From: Achromobacter sp. UMC71
Lineage (GTDB): Bacteria; Pseudomonadota; Gammaproteobacteria; Burkholderiales; Burkholderiaceae_B
Reading direction: 5' to 3'
Length of the DNA stretch: 64,000 bases
Assembly (NCBI RefSeq): GCF_014170305.1
Contig: NZ_LZZT01000029.1
Coordinates: 1-64,000, forward strand
In this document: piece after piece, positions 1 to 9,666 of the stretch
Layout: each line of letters opens with the position of its first letter
How positions within the stretch are numbered: position 1 is the first letter of the stretch
Notes under the pieces: model-generated
The model's input: only the letters and a program-made list of their open reading frames with translations
What the model was told of the DNA's origin: nothing
Databases searched by the model: none
Translations under genes and position numbers: made by a program

Positions 1-126
1 GGGCGGGAGAGAGCGGGGCGGTGGTACTGGTGGCGGAGCTCATGGCGGGCCTTTGGGTATATCTAAATAACTAGGCGAAATATTAATTTCAGGCCTACTA
101 TTTGAAAAATCTTTATTTTCAATATG

Positions 127-149
127 AAATATCAGAAATTCTGATATTT
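127..149. promoter_or_regulatory. Perfect inverted repeat upstream of the LysR gene
   Basis: Two 11-base arms, AAATATCAGAA and TTCTGATATTT, are exact reverse complements around one central A. The site lies 35 bases before the LysR start in an AT-rich leader, and its core fits the T-N11-A pattern bound by LysR-type regulators. An autoregulatory operator is the simplest reading; this is inferred, not shown. Confidence 0.5.
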
Positions 150-184
150 ATGCGGCACACGATCGCCGCTCCAGCCCGGCGCCC

Positions 185-1078
185 ATGACTCCTGACCAAC
201 TGCTTACCTTCGCTGCCGTGGCCGACGCCGGCAACATCAGCCGCGCCGCGCAAGCGCTGCATCTGTCGCAGCCGGCGGTGTCGGGCCAGTTGCGCGCTTT
301 GCAGGAGTGGTTTGGCGAACCGCTGTACCGTCGCAGCGGCCATGGCATCGCCCTGACCGAAGCCGGCGAGCGGGTAGCCGAACAGGCGCGCCAATTGCGC
401 CAGGTGTACCGCCAGGCCCAGGCCGTGCGCGAATCCTGGCGCGGGCTGGAAACCGGCGCGTTGCGGCTGGGGGCCAGCACCACGCCGGCCAGCTATCTGC
501 TGCCCGCGCTGGTGGCGGACTTTCGCCATGCCTTTCCGGCGGTCAGCCTGCACCTGTCCGACGGCAATACCCGGGAAATCGTCGAGCGCCTGCCCGCGCT
601 GGATCTGGCCTTCATTGAAGGCGACGTGCCGGCAGGCCTGCCCGCCGACACCGCGGTGTACGCCTGGCGGCAAGATGAAGTGGTGGCGATCGTGCGGGCC
701 GACCATGCCTTGGCGGGCAAGGGGGCGGTGACGTTGCGGGACCTGGGGGCCTCGCCGCTGGTGATGCGCGAACCGGGGTCAGGCGTGCGGCGGCTGGTCG
801 AGCGCGCCTTCGCCGATGCGGGGCTGACCCCGTCGGTAGGGCTGGAGCTGGCGGGGGTGGAAGGCGTAAAGCAGGCCGTGCGCGCCGGCCTGGGGGTGGG
901 CTTCGTGTCGGCGATGTCGATGCGGCACGAAGACGGCGCGCTGGCGGCATTGCGGCTGTTGCCTCGGCCGCTGACACGCACCCTGAGCATCCTGGTGCCA
1001 CATGCGGATGCCGCTGCCCGCGCCGCCCAGCGCTTCCTGGCGATGTGCCTGGCGGTGGGCGCGGGGCAACCGGTCTAG
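185..1078 (+). CDS. LysR-family transcriptional regulator
   Basis: The 297-residue product has the LysR layout. An N-terminal winged helix-turn-helix occupies about residues 1-60, with the typical run NISRAAQALHLSQPAVSGQL. A two-lobed periplasmic-binding-protein-like effector domain follows from about residue 90 (ETGALRLGASTTPASYLLP). Length is normal for the family. The ATG directly precedes the helix-turn-helix and is the obvious start. The gene converges with the M20 amidohydrolase, only 4 bases apart, so the target is not clear from context. A perfect palindrome 35 bases upstream suggests autoregulation. The C-terminal half resembles the CysB/CbbR type in a general way, but no effector can be assigned. 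Confidence 0.9.
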   Translation: MTPDQLLTFAAVADAGNISRAAQALHLSQPAVSGQLRALQEWFGEPLYRRSGHGIALTEAGERVAEQARQLRQVYRQAQAVRESWRGLETGALRLGASTTPASYLLPALVADFRHAFPAVSLHLSDGNTREIVERLPALDLAFIEGDVPAGLPADTAVYAWRQDEVVAIVRADHALAGKGAVTLRDLGASPLVMREPGSGVRRLVERAFADAGLTPSVGLELAGVEGVKQAVRAGLGVGFVSAMSMRHEDGALAALRLLPRPLTRTLSILVPHADAAARAAQRFLAMCLAVGAGQPV

Positions 1079-1082
1079 CGCA

Positions 1083-2276
1083 TTACTTGGCCAGACGCTT
1101 GAGCGCCAGCTGCACCCAGTAGGTGCCGCCCAGCGGCAGCAGTTCGTCGTTGAAATCGTAGCTGCCGTTGTGCAGCATGCAGGGGCCCAGGCCGTGGCCG
1201 GTGGCGCGGTGGTCGCCGCTGCCGTTGCCGATCCAGACGTAGGCGCCCGGCAGTTCCTGCAGCATGAAGGCGAAGTCTTCGGCGCCCATGGTGGGTTGGA
1301 CGTGGTCGTTGACCATGTCGTCGCCGACGATGTCGCGCATGACGTCGGCACAGAACGCGGCTTCTTCGGGGTGGTTGATGGTGGGCGGGTAGTTGCGCTG
1401 GAAGGTGAACTGCACATCGCAATCCATGGCCGCGCAGGTGTGGCGCGAGATCTCTTCCATACGGCGTTCGATCAGGTCCAGCACGTCCAGCGTGAAGGTA
1501 CGCACCGTGCCGCGCAGTTCGGCGTGGTTGGGCACGACGTTGTCGGCGCTGCCCGCGTGGATCTGGGTGATGCTCAGCACCGCGGCGTCCAGCGGATTGC
1601 GGTTGCGCGTGATGATGGTCTGCAGCGACTGCGCCAACTGCACCGCGGCCATGACCGGGTCGATGCCCAGGTTGGGCATGCCGGCGTGGGTGCCCTTGCC
1701 CTTGATCACGATGGAGAATTCGTTGCTTGAGGCCATGATGGGGCCGGCGGTCACGCCGAACTGGCCGGGCTTCATGCCGGGCCAGTTGTGCATGCCGAAC
1801 ACGGCTTCCATGGGGAAGCGGGTGAACAGGCCGTCGTCGATCATGCGCTTGGCGCCGCCACCGCCTTCTTCGGCGGGCTGGAAGATCACATAGACCGTGC
1901 CGGCGAAGTCGCGGTGCTGCGACAGATAGCGCGCCCCGGCCAGCAGCATGGCGGTGTGGCCGTCGTGGCCGCAGGCGTGCATCTTGCCGTCGTGCTTGCT
2001 GGCGTGGTCGAAGGTGTTGGCTTCCTGCATGGGCAGGGCGTCCATGTCGGCGCGCAGGCCGACGGCGCGATCGCCGGGCAGGTTGCCGCGGATGATGCCA
2101 ACGACGCCGGTGCCGCCCAGGCCGCGGTGGATCTCGATCCCCCATTCCTCGAGCTTGGCCGCCACCACGTCCGCCGTGCGGAATTCTTCGAACGCCAATT
2201 CGGGATGCGCGTGGATGTCGCGTCGGATCTGGGAGATATCGTTGTGCCAGGCGACGATGGGTTCGAGCAGTTTCAT
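1083..2276 (-). CDS. M20-family amidohydrolase (hippurate hydrolase type)
   Basis: This 397-residue enzyme belongs to the M20D amidohydrolases that cleave N-acyl amino acids such as hippurate or indole-acetyl amino acids using two metal ions. Metal ligands are visible in order: MHACGHDGHTAML near residue 105, QPAEEGGGGAK near residue 140, and MGAEDFAFM near residue 345. A dimerisation lid lies between (about 185-300). Length is typical. There is no signal peptide, so it is cytoplasmic. It is transcribed divergently from the acyl-CoA ligase, with 76 bases between the starts. The exact substrate cannot be read from sequence. Confidence 0.9.
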   Translation of the reverse strand: MKLLEPIVAWHNDISQIRRDIHAHPELAFEEFRTADVVAAKLEEWGIEIHRGLGGTGVVGIIRGNLPGDRAVGLRADMDALPMQEANTFDHASKHDGKMHACGHDGHTAMLLAGARYLSQHRDFAGTVYVIFQPAEEGGGGAKRMIDDGLFTRFPMEAVFGMHNWPGMKPGQFGVTAGPIMASSNEFSIVIKGKGTHAGMPNLGIDPVMAAVQLAQSLQTIITRNRNPLDAAVLSITQIHAGSADNVVPNHAELRGTVRTFTLDVLDLIERRMEEISRHTCAAMDCDVQFTFQRNYPPTINHPEEAAFCADVMRDIVGDDMVNDHVQPTMGAEDFAFMLQELPGAYVWIGNGSGDHRATGHGLGPCMLHNGSYDFNDELLPLGGTYWVQLALKRLAK

Positions 2277-2352
2277 GGGAGGGATCGGGCGGAATTTGGG
2301 AACGCAACAAGGTTATCATCAATCAAAAACCAGTTTAATGGAGACAAACACC

Positions 2353-4065
2353 ATGAACCGTCCGTGGCTTGCCCATTACCCGCAAGGGGTTCCCGCCGAT
2401 ATCTCCACCGACGGCTATACGTCGCTGACTGACTTGCTGGACCGGGCCTGCAAGCAGTACGCGGATCGGGTCGCCTGCACCGCCATGGGCAGTGACATCA
2501 CCTTCGCGCAACTGGATGCGCATGCCCGCGCGTTCGCCGGCTGGCTGCAGAGCCTGGCGCTGCCCAAGGGGTCGCGGGTCGCGCTGATGATGCCCAATGT
2601 GCCGGCCTACCTGGTCGCCATGCTGGGCACGCTGCGCGCCGGCCATGCGGTGGTCAACGTCAATCCGCTGTACACCCCCGACGAACTGCAGCGCCAGTTG
2701 CTGGACAGCGGCGCGTCCGTCATCGTGATTCTCGAGAACTTCGCGCACACGCTGCAAAGCGTGACCGACCGCGGCCAGCTCAAGCACGTCGTGGTGACCG
2801 GCCCCGGTGACCTGCTGGGCGGGCTGAAGGCGCCGCTGGTCAATCTGGCGGCCCGCTACGTCAAGAAGCTGGTGCCCGCCTGGCGCATCGACGGCGCGCT
2901 AATGCTGCCCAAGGTGTTGAGCCAGGGCGCCGCGCTGCCGTTCGCCGCGCCGGCCATTTCGATGGACGACCTGGCGGTGCTGCAATACACCGGCGGCACC
3001 ACCGGCGTGCCAAAGGGGGCGATGCTGTCGCACCGCAACCTGACCGCCAATGTGCTGCAGATGGAGGTCGTGGCCGCGCCCGCGCTGCATGATGTGGCGG
3101 CGCGCCAGATGACCGTCCTGAGCGCCTTGCCGCTCTATCACGTTTTCGCCATGACGGTGGCCGGTCTGTATGGCTTGTATGCGGGCATGCGCAACGTGTT
3201 GATCATCAACCCGCGCGACCAGCCGTCGTTGATTGCCGCGTGGCGCAAGCACCCGATTACCGTGTTTCCAGGCGTCAATACGCTGTTTAACGCACTGGTG
3301 CACAACGAGGATTTTGCCAAGCTGGACTTTTCCGAGTTGCGGCTGTCGCTGGGCGGCGGCATGGCGGTGCAGCAGGTGGTGGCCGAGCGCTGGTTGAAAA
3401 TCACCGGCCGGCCGTTGATCGAAGGCTATGGCTTGTCCGAAACCTCGCCGGTGGCGACCGCCAATCCGACCAACGCCACGTCGTATTCGGGCTCGATCGG
3501 CCTGCCCTTGCCGTCCACCTATGTCGCGATCCTGGACGATGCCGGCAACGAAGTGCCGCTGGGCGAGCGCGGCGAGGTCGCGATCCGCGGGCCGCAGGTC
3601 ATGGTGGGCTACTGGCAAAAGCCGGAGGAAACCCGCCATGCCATGACCGCCGACGGTTTTTTCCGCACGGGCGATATCGGCATCATGGATGACAAGGGCT
3701 ATACCCGCATCGTCGACCGCAAGAAGGACATGATCACGGTGTCCGGCTTCAAGGTGTACCCGAACGAAGTCGAAGCCGCGGTGGCGCAGATGCCGGGCGT
3801 GCTGGAATGCGCGGCCATCGGCGTCCCGGACGAGCATTCGGGCGAGGCCGTGAAGGTGTTCGTGGTGAAGAAAGACTCGGCGCTGACCGAGGCCGACGTA
3901 CAGGCATGGTGCAAGGACAAGCTGACCGGCTACAAGCGGCCGCGCTTCGTGGAGTTCCGCAACGAACTGCCCAAGAGTAATGTCGGCAAGATCTTGCGCC
4001 GCGAGCTGCGTCCTGATGCCGAGGCGGCCGCCAAGGCCGCGGCCCCGCAGGGCCAGACCGCCTGA
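2353..4065 (+). CDS. Long-chain fatty-acid-CoA ligase (AMP-binding)
   Basis: A 570-residue ANL-superfamily acyl-CoA synthetase that activates fatty acids via an acyl-AMP intermediate. The P-loop-like motif YTGGTTGVPKGAMLSHRNL lies near residue 215, GYGLSETSPV near 360, the hinge region FFRTGDIGIMD near 437 and the C-terminal catalytic lysine in SNVGKILRREL near 545. Length matches FadD. The reading frame extends further upstream, but the ATG at 2353 has a GGAGA about ten bases before it and begins a typical N-terminus (MNRPWLAHYP), so I prefer it to the in-frame ATG at 2338. Chain-length preference cannot be told. Confidence 0.88.
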   Translation: MNRPWLAHYPQGVPADISTDGYTSLTDLLDRACKQYADRVACTAMGSDITFAQLDAHARAFAGWLQSLALPKGSRVALMMPNVPAYLVAMLGTLRAGHAVVNVNPLYTPDELQRQLLDSGASVIVILENFAHTLQSVTDRGQLKHVVVTGPGDLLGGLKAPLVNLAARYVKKLVPAWRIDGALMLPKVLSQGAALPFAAPAISMDDLAVLQYTGGTTGVPKGAMLSHRNLTANVLQMEVVAAPALHDVAARQMTVLSALPLYHVFAMTVAGLYGLYAGMRNVLIINPRDQPSLIAAWRKHPITVFPGVNTLFNALVHNEDFAKLDFSELRLSLGGGMAVQQVVAERWLKITGRPLIEGYGLSETSPVATANPTNATSYSGSIGLPLPSTYVAILDDAGNEVPLGERGEVAIRGPQVMVGYWQKPEETRHAMTADGFFRTGDIGIMDDKGYTRIVDRKKDMITVSGFKVYPNEVEAAVAQMPGVLECAAIGVPDEHSGEAVKVFVVKKDSALTEADVQAWCKDKLTGYKRPRFVEFRNELPKSNVGKILRRELRPDAEAAAKAAAPQGQTA

Positions 4066-4079
4066 TTCATATCAGGCGG
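4058..4079. terminator. Inverted repeat between convergent genes
   Basis: CCGCCTGAT and ATCAGGCGG form a perfect 9-bp stem with a 4-base loop, overlapping the stop codon of the acyl-CoA ligase and facing the convergent inositol phosphatase gene. There is no U-tract, so it is a weak or factor-assisted terminator at best. Confidence 0.4.
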
Positions 4080-4107
4080 CGGGTACGGCTGGGCCTGAGG
4101 CCGGGTG

Positions 4108-4983
4108 TCAGCTCGGCTGGTCCAGGTGGGGGGCGATCATGTCGTGCAGGGCGCGCTCGATGGCCGGATTGCCCGCCACCACCCGCCCGCCGATCGGCCA
4201 GGAGTCGGCGCGGTGCATGTCGCTGCAAGCGCCGCCCGCTTCGCGCACGATCAGCGTGCCGGCGGCCACGTCCCAGGGGGCCAGCCCCATTTCCCAATAG
4301 CCGTCGTAACGGCCGCAGGCGGTCCAGGCCAGGTCCAGCGCGGCGGCGCCCATGCGCCGCACGCCGCGGGCGCGGTTGATGGCGTCATGCAGCATCGGCA
4401 TGTATTGGCCCGCGAAAGAGAAGTCGCGGAACGGGAAGCCGGTGGCCAGCACCGAGTCTTCGAGCGTGCGGGTACGCGAGCAGGTGATGCGGCGGCCGTT
4501 GAGCCAGGCGCCCAACCCGTACACGGCGGTAAAGAGTTCTTCGCGGCAGGGGTCGTAGACCACGCCGACGACGGGCGTGTCGACGGCCAGGCGCTCGTCG
4601 GCCGAGACGGCGGCGCCCGCGTGCGCGATCAGGGCGATCGAGACGGCGTAGTGGGGGATGTCGTGCAGGAAGTTGGTGGTGCCGTCCAGCGGGTCGATAT
4701 ACCAGGTGGCGGTACCTTGGGCCTGGCCGCCGGTTTCTTCGGCGACGATGCCGAACTTGGGCGTGCGGGCCTGCAGCGCTTGGATAATGACGGCCTCTGC
4801 TTCGCGGTCGGCCTGGGACACGAGATCGTTGCGCGCCTTGCGGTCGATCACGAGGTCCGCGCGGTGGTGCGCGTAGGATTGCAGGATGGCTGCACCGGCA
4901 TGCGCCGCCGTGACCGCGGCGTCGATCGCGGCGCACAGGTCAATGGGCGAAGCCAGCGAGCGGGGCTGATCATAGGTTTCCAT
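4108..4983 (-). CDS. Inositol monophosphatase family protein (SuhB-like)
   Basis: The 291-residue product is a Mg2+-dependent phosphatase of the IMPase/FBPase fold. Visible metal-binding motifs are GIVAEETGG (about residue 85), YIDPLDGTTNFLHDI (about 105) and APWDVAAGTLIVREAGG (about 245). SuhB is about 267 residues; this one has a slightly longer N-terminus. The frame stays open up to 5127, but the ATG at 4983 (METYDQ) starts a normal N-terminus, and the upstream part overlaps the divergent mnmC leader. Family members act on inositol-1-phosphate, PAP or histidinol phosphate; the substrate here is undetermined. Confidence 0.85.
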   Translation of the reverse strand: METYDQPRSLASPIDLCAAIDAAVTAAHAGAAILQSYAHHRADLVIDRKARNDLVSQADREAEAVIIQALQARTPKFGIVAEETGGQAQGTATWYIDPLDGTTNFLHDIPHYAVSIALIAHAGAAVSADERLAVDTPVVGVVYDPCREELFTAVYGLGAWLNGRRITCSRTRTLEDSVLATGFPFRDFSFAGQYMPMLHDAINRARGVRRMGAAALDLAWTACGRYDGYWEMGLAPWDVAAGTLIVREAGGACSDMHRADSWPIGGRVVAGNPAIERALHDMIAPHLDQPS

Positions 4984-5125
4984 GAAATGAGTGTAAGCCC
5001 AGGTATGCGTCAAATCCGTGGCGGCGCGCGTAAAGCGGACCGTTTCCGTGGCGTCCATCCAACGCAGGCCGCCGCACCGTCCGATAATCCCTTCTTTCCG
5101 ATATCCGTCCGATTCGCTGGTTTCC

Positions 5126-6997
5126 ATGTCTTCGTCCTATGTTCCCCTGATCCCCGCCGCCGTTGAATTCGATGCGCAAGGCCGGCTTTACAGTCCGGTC
5201 TATGGCGATGTGTATCACTCGCCGTCCGGCGCCTTGGGGCAGGCCGACCACGTGTTCCTGCGCGGCAACGGCTTGCCGGAACGCTGGCGCGGACGCGGCG
5301 CGTTCACGGTGTGCGAGACGGGATTCGGCCTCGGTTTGAACTTTTTGGCGCTGTGGCGCGCCTGGCGCGACGATCCGCAGAGATCGCGCACGCTGCATGT
5401 GGTGTCGCTGGAAGCGCAGCCGTTCGGGCGCCCGGATCTGGCGGCGTTGCTGGCGCGGTATGCGCCCGAGCCCTTGGCGCAATTGGCCGGGCAACTGGCG
5501 GCGCAATGGCCGCCGCTGCTGCCCGGCCTGCATCGCCTGGAATTCGATGGCGGCGCCGTGACGCTGACCTTAGGCTTCGGCGACGCGCAGGTGCTGGCGC
5601 CGCGGCTGTCGGCCAGGGTGGACGCTTACTTCCTGGACGGTTTCGCGCCGGAGCGCAATCCGCAGATGTGGCAGGCGCCGCTGCTCAAGGCCCTGGCCCG
5701 CCTGGCCGCGCCCGGCGCCACGCTGGCCACCTGGGCGTGCACCGGTGAATTGCGGCGGGCGTTGCAAGAGGCGGGGTTCGAGGCGCGCCGGGCGCCAGGC
5801 TATGGCGGCAAGTGGCATATGACGGTGGCATCCGCCGCGCCGGGGGCTGCCGCCGCGGCGCCCGCGATGGCCGACGACGCCCGGCATGCCGTGGTGGTGG
5901 GCGCGGGGCTGGCGGGCGCCGGCATTGCGCAGTCGCTGGCGCTGCGCGGCTGGCGCGTCACCGTGCTGGATGCCGGGTTGGCGCAGGGCGTGGCCGCGCA
6001 CGCGGGCCATACGGCGGCGGCGCTGACACCCGTGCTGGCGCGCGACGACAACGCGCGTGCGCGCTTGTCACGCGCCGGCAGTGCACGGGCGCAGGCGCGC
6101 TGGGCGGCGCTTGGCCCGGGCGCCGCGCCCACGGTCTGCGGCACGGTGCAACTGGAGCGCGATGAAGGCCGGGCGGCGGCGTTGGCCGGCACGCTGGCAA
6201 CGTTGGCATTTCCCCGCGACTGGGTGCGCGAGGTCAATCGTGACGAGGCCAGCGTCCTGGCCGGCCTGCCGCTGGCGCGGGGCGGCGTGTTTTTCGGGCA
6301 GGGCATGCTGGTGCAGCCGGACCGGTTGATCCCGGCGCTGCTGGCAACGCCCGGGGTGCGGGTTGTGCCCGGCAAGGTTGCGCAAGTCGCGGCCGATGTG
6401 GCGGGCTGGCGGGTGCTGGATGCCGCCGGCGCGGAATTGACGCGGGCCGGGACCGTGGTGCTGGCCAATGCCTTTGGCGCACGCGGCGTGCTGGAGGCCA
6501 GCCGTTTGCTGGAACCATTGCCGCGGGTTGCCCAGATGCATGCGCTGGCCGGCGAGGTGACCCTGATTCCTGCCGCCGCGTTGGGCGGCGGCCCGCGCTG
6601 CGTGGTGGGTGGCGAAGGCTATCTATTACCGGACACCGGCGCGGGTTGCGTGGCGGGCAGCACCTATGTGCATGGCGCCACGCAGGCCGATATCGGCGCC
6701 GAGGGCCAGCGCATCACACTGGACAAGGCCGCCGGTTTGCTGGGGGGCGCGTTGCCAAAGTTCGAGGCCCTGGCACCGGGCAGCTTGCCGGGCTGGGCGG
6801 GCTGGCGGGCGGTATTGCCGGGGCGTCTGCCCGCGGTGGGGGAGCTGCCCCATGCGCCGGGCCTGTGGCTGGCCGCCGGTTACGCGTCGCGGGGACTGTC
6901 CTGGTCGGCGCTGATGGGCGATCTGATCGCGGCGCGTCTTTGCGGTGAACCGTCACCGCTTGAAAACGACTTGGCACAACTTATTTTTCCACGCTGA
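5126..6997 (+). CDS. mnmC: Bifunctional tRNA mnm5s2U methyltransferase/oxidoreductase MnmC
   Basis: A 623-residue fusion enzyme for the last two steps of mnm5s2U34 synthesis in tRNA. The N-terminal domain is a SAM methyltransferase ([15 protein letters not shown] near residue 68, [15 protein letters not shown] near 170). The C-terminal domain is a FAD-dependent oxidoreductase beginning with the dinucleotide fold [20 protein letters not shown] near 255. It ends with the expected [18 protein letters not shown] segment. E. coli MnmC is about 668 residues. I chose the ATG at 5126 because [19 protein letters not shown] is the usual family start; upstream in-frame codons overlap the divergent phosphatase leader. 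Confidence 0.92.
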   Translation: MSSSYVPLIPAAVEFDAQGRLYSPVYGDVYHSPSGALGQADHVFLRGNGLPERWRGRGAFTVCETGFGLGLNFLALWRAWRDDPQRSRTLHVVSLEAQPFGRPDLAALLARYAPEPLAQLAGQLAAQWPPLLPGLHRLEFDGGAVTLTLGFGDAQVLAPRLSARVDAYFLDGFAPERNPQMWQAPLLKALARLAAPGATLATWACTGELRRALQEAGFEARRAPGYGGKWHMTVASAAPGAAAAAPAMADDARHAVVVGAGLAGAGIAQSLALRGWRVTVLDAGLAQGVAAHAGHTAAALTPVLARDDNARARLSRAGSARAQARWAALGPGAAPTVCGTVQLERDEGRAAALAGTLATLAFPRDWVREVNRDEASVLAGLPLARGGVFFGQGMLVQPDRLIPALLATPGVRVVPGKVAQVAADVAGWRVLDAAGAELTRAGTVVLANAFGARGVLEASRLLEPLPRVAQMHALAGEVTLIPAAALGGGPRCVVGGEGYLLPDTGAGCVAGSTYVHGATQADIGAEGQRITLDKAAGLLGGALPKFEALAPGSLPGWAGWRAVLPGRLPAVGELPHAPGLWLAAGYASRGLSWSALMGDLIAARLCGEPSPLENDLAQLIFPR

Positions 6998-7267
6998 AAA
7001 AAACTTCAGGCGCCCGGGGGCGGCGGCGCGGGGTGGCGTAGAATTGCAGGAAATGCCAGGATTTGGCGCCAAATAGCCCGCTTTGCGCGCAAACTTGGCG
7101 TTCCGGCGGCGCACCGGTGATAGGCCGGGTAGGCGTTGGCGGGGGGCTTTGTGACCCCTTTTTTGGATGATATCGCCATCCAAACGAGGGACCGAGTTTA
7201 TTTCAAAGCTCAAATCCGTCAAAATAGCGTCTTTTGATGGTTTTTGGCTTAAGCCGGGGGATGCTCT

Positions 7268-9493
7268 GTGCCGCCCAAGTTCGACTTTGCCCATACTACC
7301 CAGCTCGACAACATCGAGCTGCTGACGTCCCGCCCCAGTCGCATCGATTTCGACGCGGGCGATGGGTTGCACCTGGTAGTCGAGGCGCATGCGCCTGGTG
7401 TTTTTCGCCTGCGCTGCGGCGAGGCGAACCACCTTACCGATGACAAGCCCGGCGCGCGTGCGCGCGCCGTGGCCGAGATGCTGCTCGCGCGCCAAGAGGC
7501 CGTGGGCGAGGCCGCCGTCGCGCCACGCGAAGGCGGTGACGGTTGGCGCATTACCCAGGGCGACGTCGCCCTGGAGATCCAATCCAACCCCGTGCGGATT
7601 GCGTTGTATCGCAATGACGCACGCGTGTTCGAGTCCGAGGTTTCCGCGCATACGCCCGCATTTGGGCACAACGCGCTGGACCAGGCCGACGACGCAGTCT
7701 GGACGGCGGGTTTCACCCTGCTGCCGGACGAACGCGTCTACGGCCTGGGCGAAACCCCGGGCGACCTCAACCGCCGCGACGAATCCGTCGTGTCCGACGA
7801 CCCCGAGCATCGCGCCTTGCCGCTGGCATGGAGCCCGCGCGGCTGGGGCGTGTACGTCAACACGATGCGCCGGGTCGAGCACTCGGTGGGCGTGGCGCCG
7901 GCCGGTTCGGCCTACGTCGTCAACGTCGACGACGCGGTGCTGGACGTTTTCCTGTTCGCCGGCGAGCCCGCCGAAATCCTGAACCAATACACCGCATTGA
8001 CCGGCCGGGCCGGCCAGCCGGTGCTGTGGGCGATGGGTGCATGGCTGCAGCAGGCCAGCGGCGAAATGCCGACGCAAACCGTGGCGCTGGTGGCGCGCAT
8101 GCGCGAAAACCAGATCCCGGTCGACGCCGTGACGCTGGCGCAGCCGGCGGCCTGGGGCTTCCAGTCCGACAAGGCCGTCTTCGAATGGGACGCCCAGCGC
8201 TTCCCCGACGCCAAGCAGATGCTGGCGCTGTTCCACAAGCACAACGTGCACGTGGCCGCCTCGGGCTTCCCGGGCGTGATCAAGTCCAGCCCGCTGTTCG
8301 AGGAACTCGAAGACCGCGGCTGGCTGTTGGCCAAGGACGACGGTTCGGCGCAGGTGTTCGACGGCAACGCCGCCACCTCAGGCCAGCCCTACGGCCTGCT
8401 GGATCTGACCTATCGCGATATCTACAACCAGTGGGTCGAGCGTCATCGTCAACTGATCGAAGACGGCCTGGACGCGCCTGCCTGCGACGCCCAGATCTCG
8501 ATTCCCGACGGCGTGAACGCCCGCAATGGTGAAACCGGCCCGGCGCTGCGCAGCATGTATCCGCTGCTGGTGCGCCGCGCGCTGTTCGACGCCGTCGCCG
8601 GCCTGAAGGTGCCGCCCGAAGGCGTGGTGCCCAGCACCGATCTGTTCCCGGCCGCGCAGCGCTTGCCGTGGCAGGTGGGTCCGCAGGTCGACAACACCTG
8701 GGAAGGGCTGCGCCATACGCTGCGCACGGCCTTGTCCATCGGCGCTTCGGGCCTGCCCGTGCAGGTGCATGGCATCGGCTCCGGCTCGCGCCCCACGGCC
8801 GGCATGACGCCCGAGCTGTATCTGCGCTGGCTGGCCGCGGGCGTGTTCTCGGCGAACTTCTCCTTCCAGGGCGTTGCCGGCCTGATGCCTTGGGACTTCG
8901 ACGACGAGACCCTGGCCCACGTCAAGACCTGGATGCAGTGGCGCTATCGCCTGGTGCCCTATGTGCTGGGCGCCATCGAGGATGCCGCGCGTACCGGCTT
9001 GCCGGTGCAGCGGTCCATGGCGCTGTCGTTCCCGAATGACCCGCACGCCCACGAATGGGACCTGCAATACCTGCTGGGCCCGGCCCTGCTGGTGGCGCCG
9101 GTTACCGAGCCGGGCAAGCAGGTGCGGGTGTACCTGCCCAAGGGCGACGCCTGGTGGGACCTGAACACCGGCCATCGCTACGAAGGCGGCACCACCTGGA
9201 CCATCGACTGCGAACTGGGCCAGTTCCCGGTGTTCGGCCGCGAAGGGCACATGCTGTGCCTGGGGCCGGCCGCGCAGCACACGGGCGAGTTCAACTCGGC
9301 GCGCATCCTGGACGAGGTCTGGATGTTCGGCATGCCGGTGCATAACCCGGTGGTCATGCGCAACAAGATCCGCGTCATGCAGATGCAAGGCTCCAGCTAC
9401 ATCAAGGGGCTGGAAGGCTTGCGCATTTCGCCGTCCGAGGGCTTGGAGGTCAAGCGCCGCGGCGCGGAAGTCCGTATCTCGCGCGCTCGCTGA
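7268..9493 (+). CDS. GH31-like glycosidase homologue with degenerate catalytic motifs
   Basis: A 741-residue protein with the overall layout of family GH31 (alpha-glucosidase/alpha-xylosidase): an N-terminal galactose-mutarotase-like domain with GLGETPGDLNRRD near residue 160, a central barrel and C-terminal beta domains (YLLGPALLVAPVTEPGKQVRVYLP). The barrel is unusual. The nucleophile Asp is kept (D407 in PACDAQISIP), but the usual FGE/MNE after it is replaced. The acid/base Asp that sits five residues before WEGL is Gln (Q473), and the DIGGF motif reads GIGSG. Start is GTG at 7268 behind a GGGGGA stretch. No sugar genes are nearby. Catalytic activity is doubtful. Confidence 0.75.
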   Translation: MPPKFDFAHTTQLDNIELLTSRPSRIDFDAGDGLHLVVEAHAPGVFRLRCGEANHLTDDKPGARARAVAEMLLARQEAVGEAAVAPREGGDGWRITQGDVALEIQSNPVRIALYRNDARVFESEVSAHTPAFGHNALDQADDAVWTAGFTLLPDERVYGLGETPGDLNRRDESVVSDDPEHRALPLAWSPRGWGVYVNTMRRVEHSVGVAPAGSAYVVNVDDAVLDVFLFAGEPAEILNQYTALTGRAGQPVLWAMGAWLQQASGEMPTQTVALVARMRENQIPVDAVTLAQPAAWGFQSDKAVFEWDAQRFPDAKQMLALFHKHNVHVAASGFPGVIKSSPLFEELEDRGWLLAKDDGSAQVFDGNAATSGQPYGLLDLTYRDIYNQWVERHRQLIEDGLDAPACDAQISIPDGVNARNGETGPALRSMYPLLVRRALFDAVAGLKVPPEGVVPSTDLFPAAQRLPWQVGPQVDNTWEGLRHTLRTALSIGASGLPVQVHGIGSGSRPTAGMTPELYLRWLAAGVFSANFSFQGVAGLMPWDFDDETLAHVKTWMQWRYRLVPYVLGAIEDAARTGLPVQRSMALSFPNDPHAHEWDLQYLLGPALLVAPVTEPGKQVRVYLPKGDAWWDLNTGHRYEGGTTWTIDCELGQFPVFGREGHMLCLGPAAQHTGEFNSARILDEVWMFGMPVHNPVVMRNKIRVMQMQGSSYIKGLEGLRISPSEGLEVKRRGAEVRISRAR

Positions 9494-9500
9494 TCCCGAC

Positions 9501-9568
9501 GTGGCCGCCAAGGCGGCCACGCGCGAAAAAAGGGCAGTCAGGAAGGCTTTCCTTCCCGACTGCCCTTT
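9501..9568 (+). terminator. Tandem hairpins after the GH31-like gene
   Basis: Two perfect hairpins follow the stop. GTGGCCGCC/GGCGGCCAC spans 9501-9520, and AAAGGGCAGTC/GACTGCCCTTT spans 9529-9568 with A- and T-runs on its flanks, so the second can work in both directions. They separate this gene from metNIQ. Confidence 0.8.
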
Positions 9569-9629
9569 ACGTCTTTGCGCGGACGAATTTTATATTACTG
9601 TTAGTTATTAAAAATGGAAAAAACGGTCG

Positions 9630-9646
9630 TTCTCTTTAGAAGAGAA
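9630..9646. promoter_or_regulatory. Inverted repeat in the metN leader
   Basis: TTCTCTT-TAG-AAGAGAA is a perfect 7-bp inverted repeat 20 bases before the metN ATG, in a strongly AT-rich leader (9590-9660). It could be an operator or a small mRNA hairpin near the ribosome-binding site. It does not match a SAM riboswitch that I can recognise, and the regulator is unknown. Confidence 0.4.
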
Positions 9647-9666
9647 AAGATACAAAATCGCTTGCC

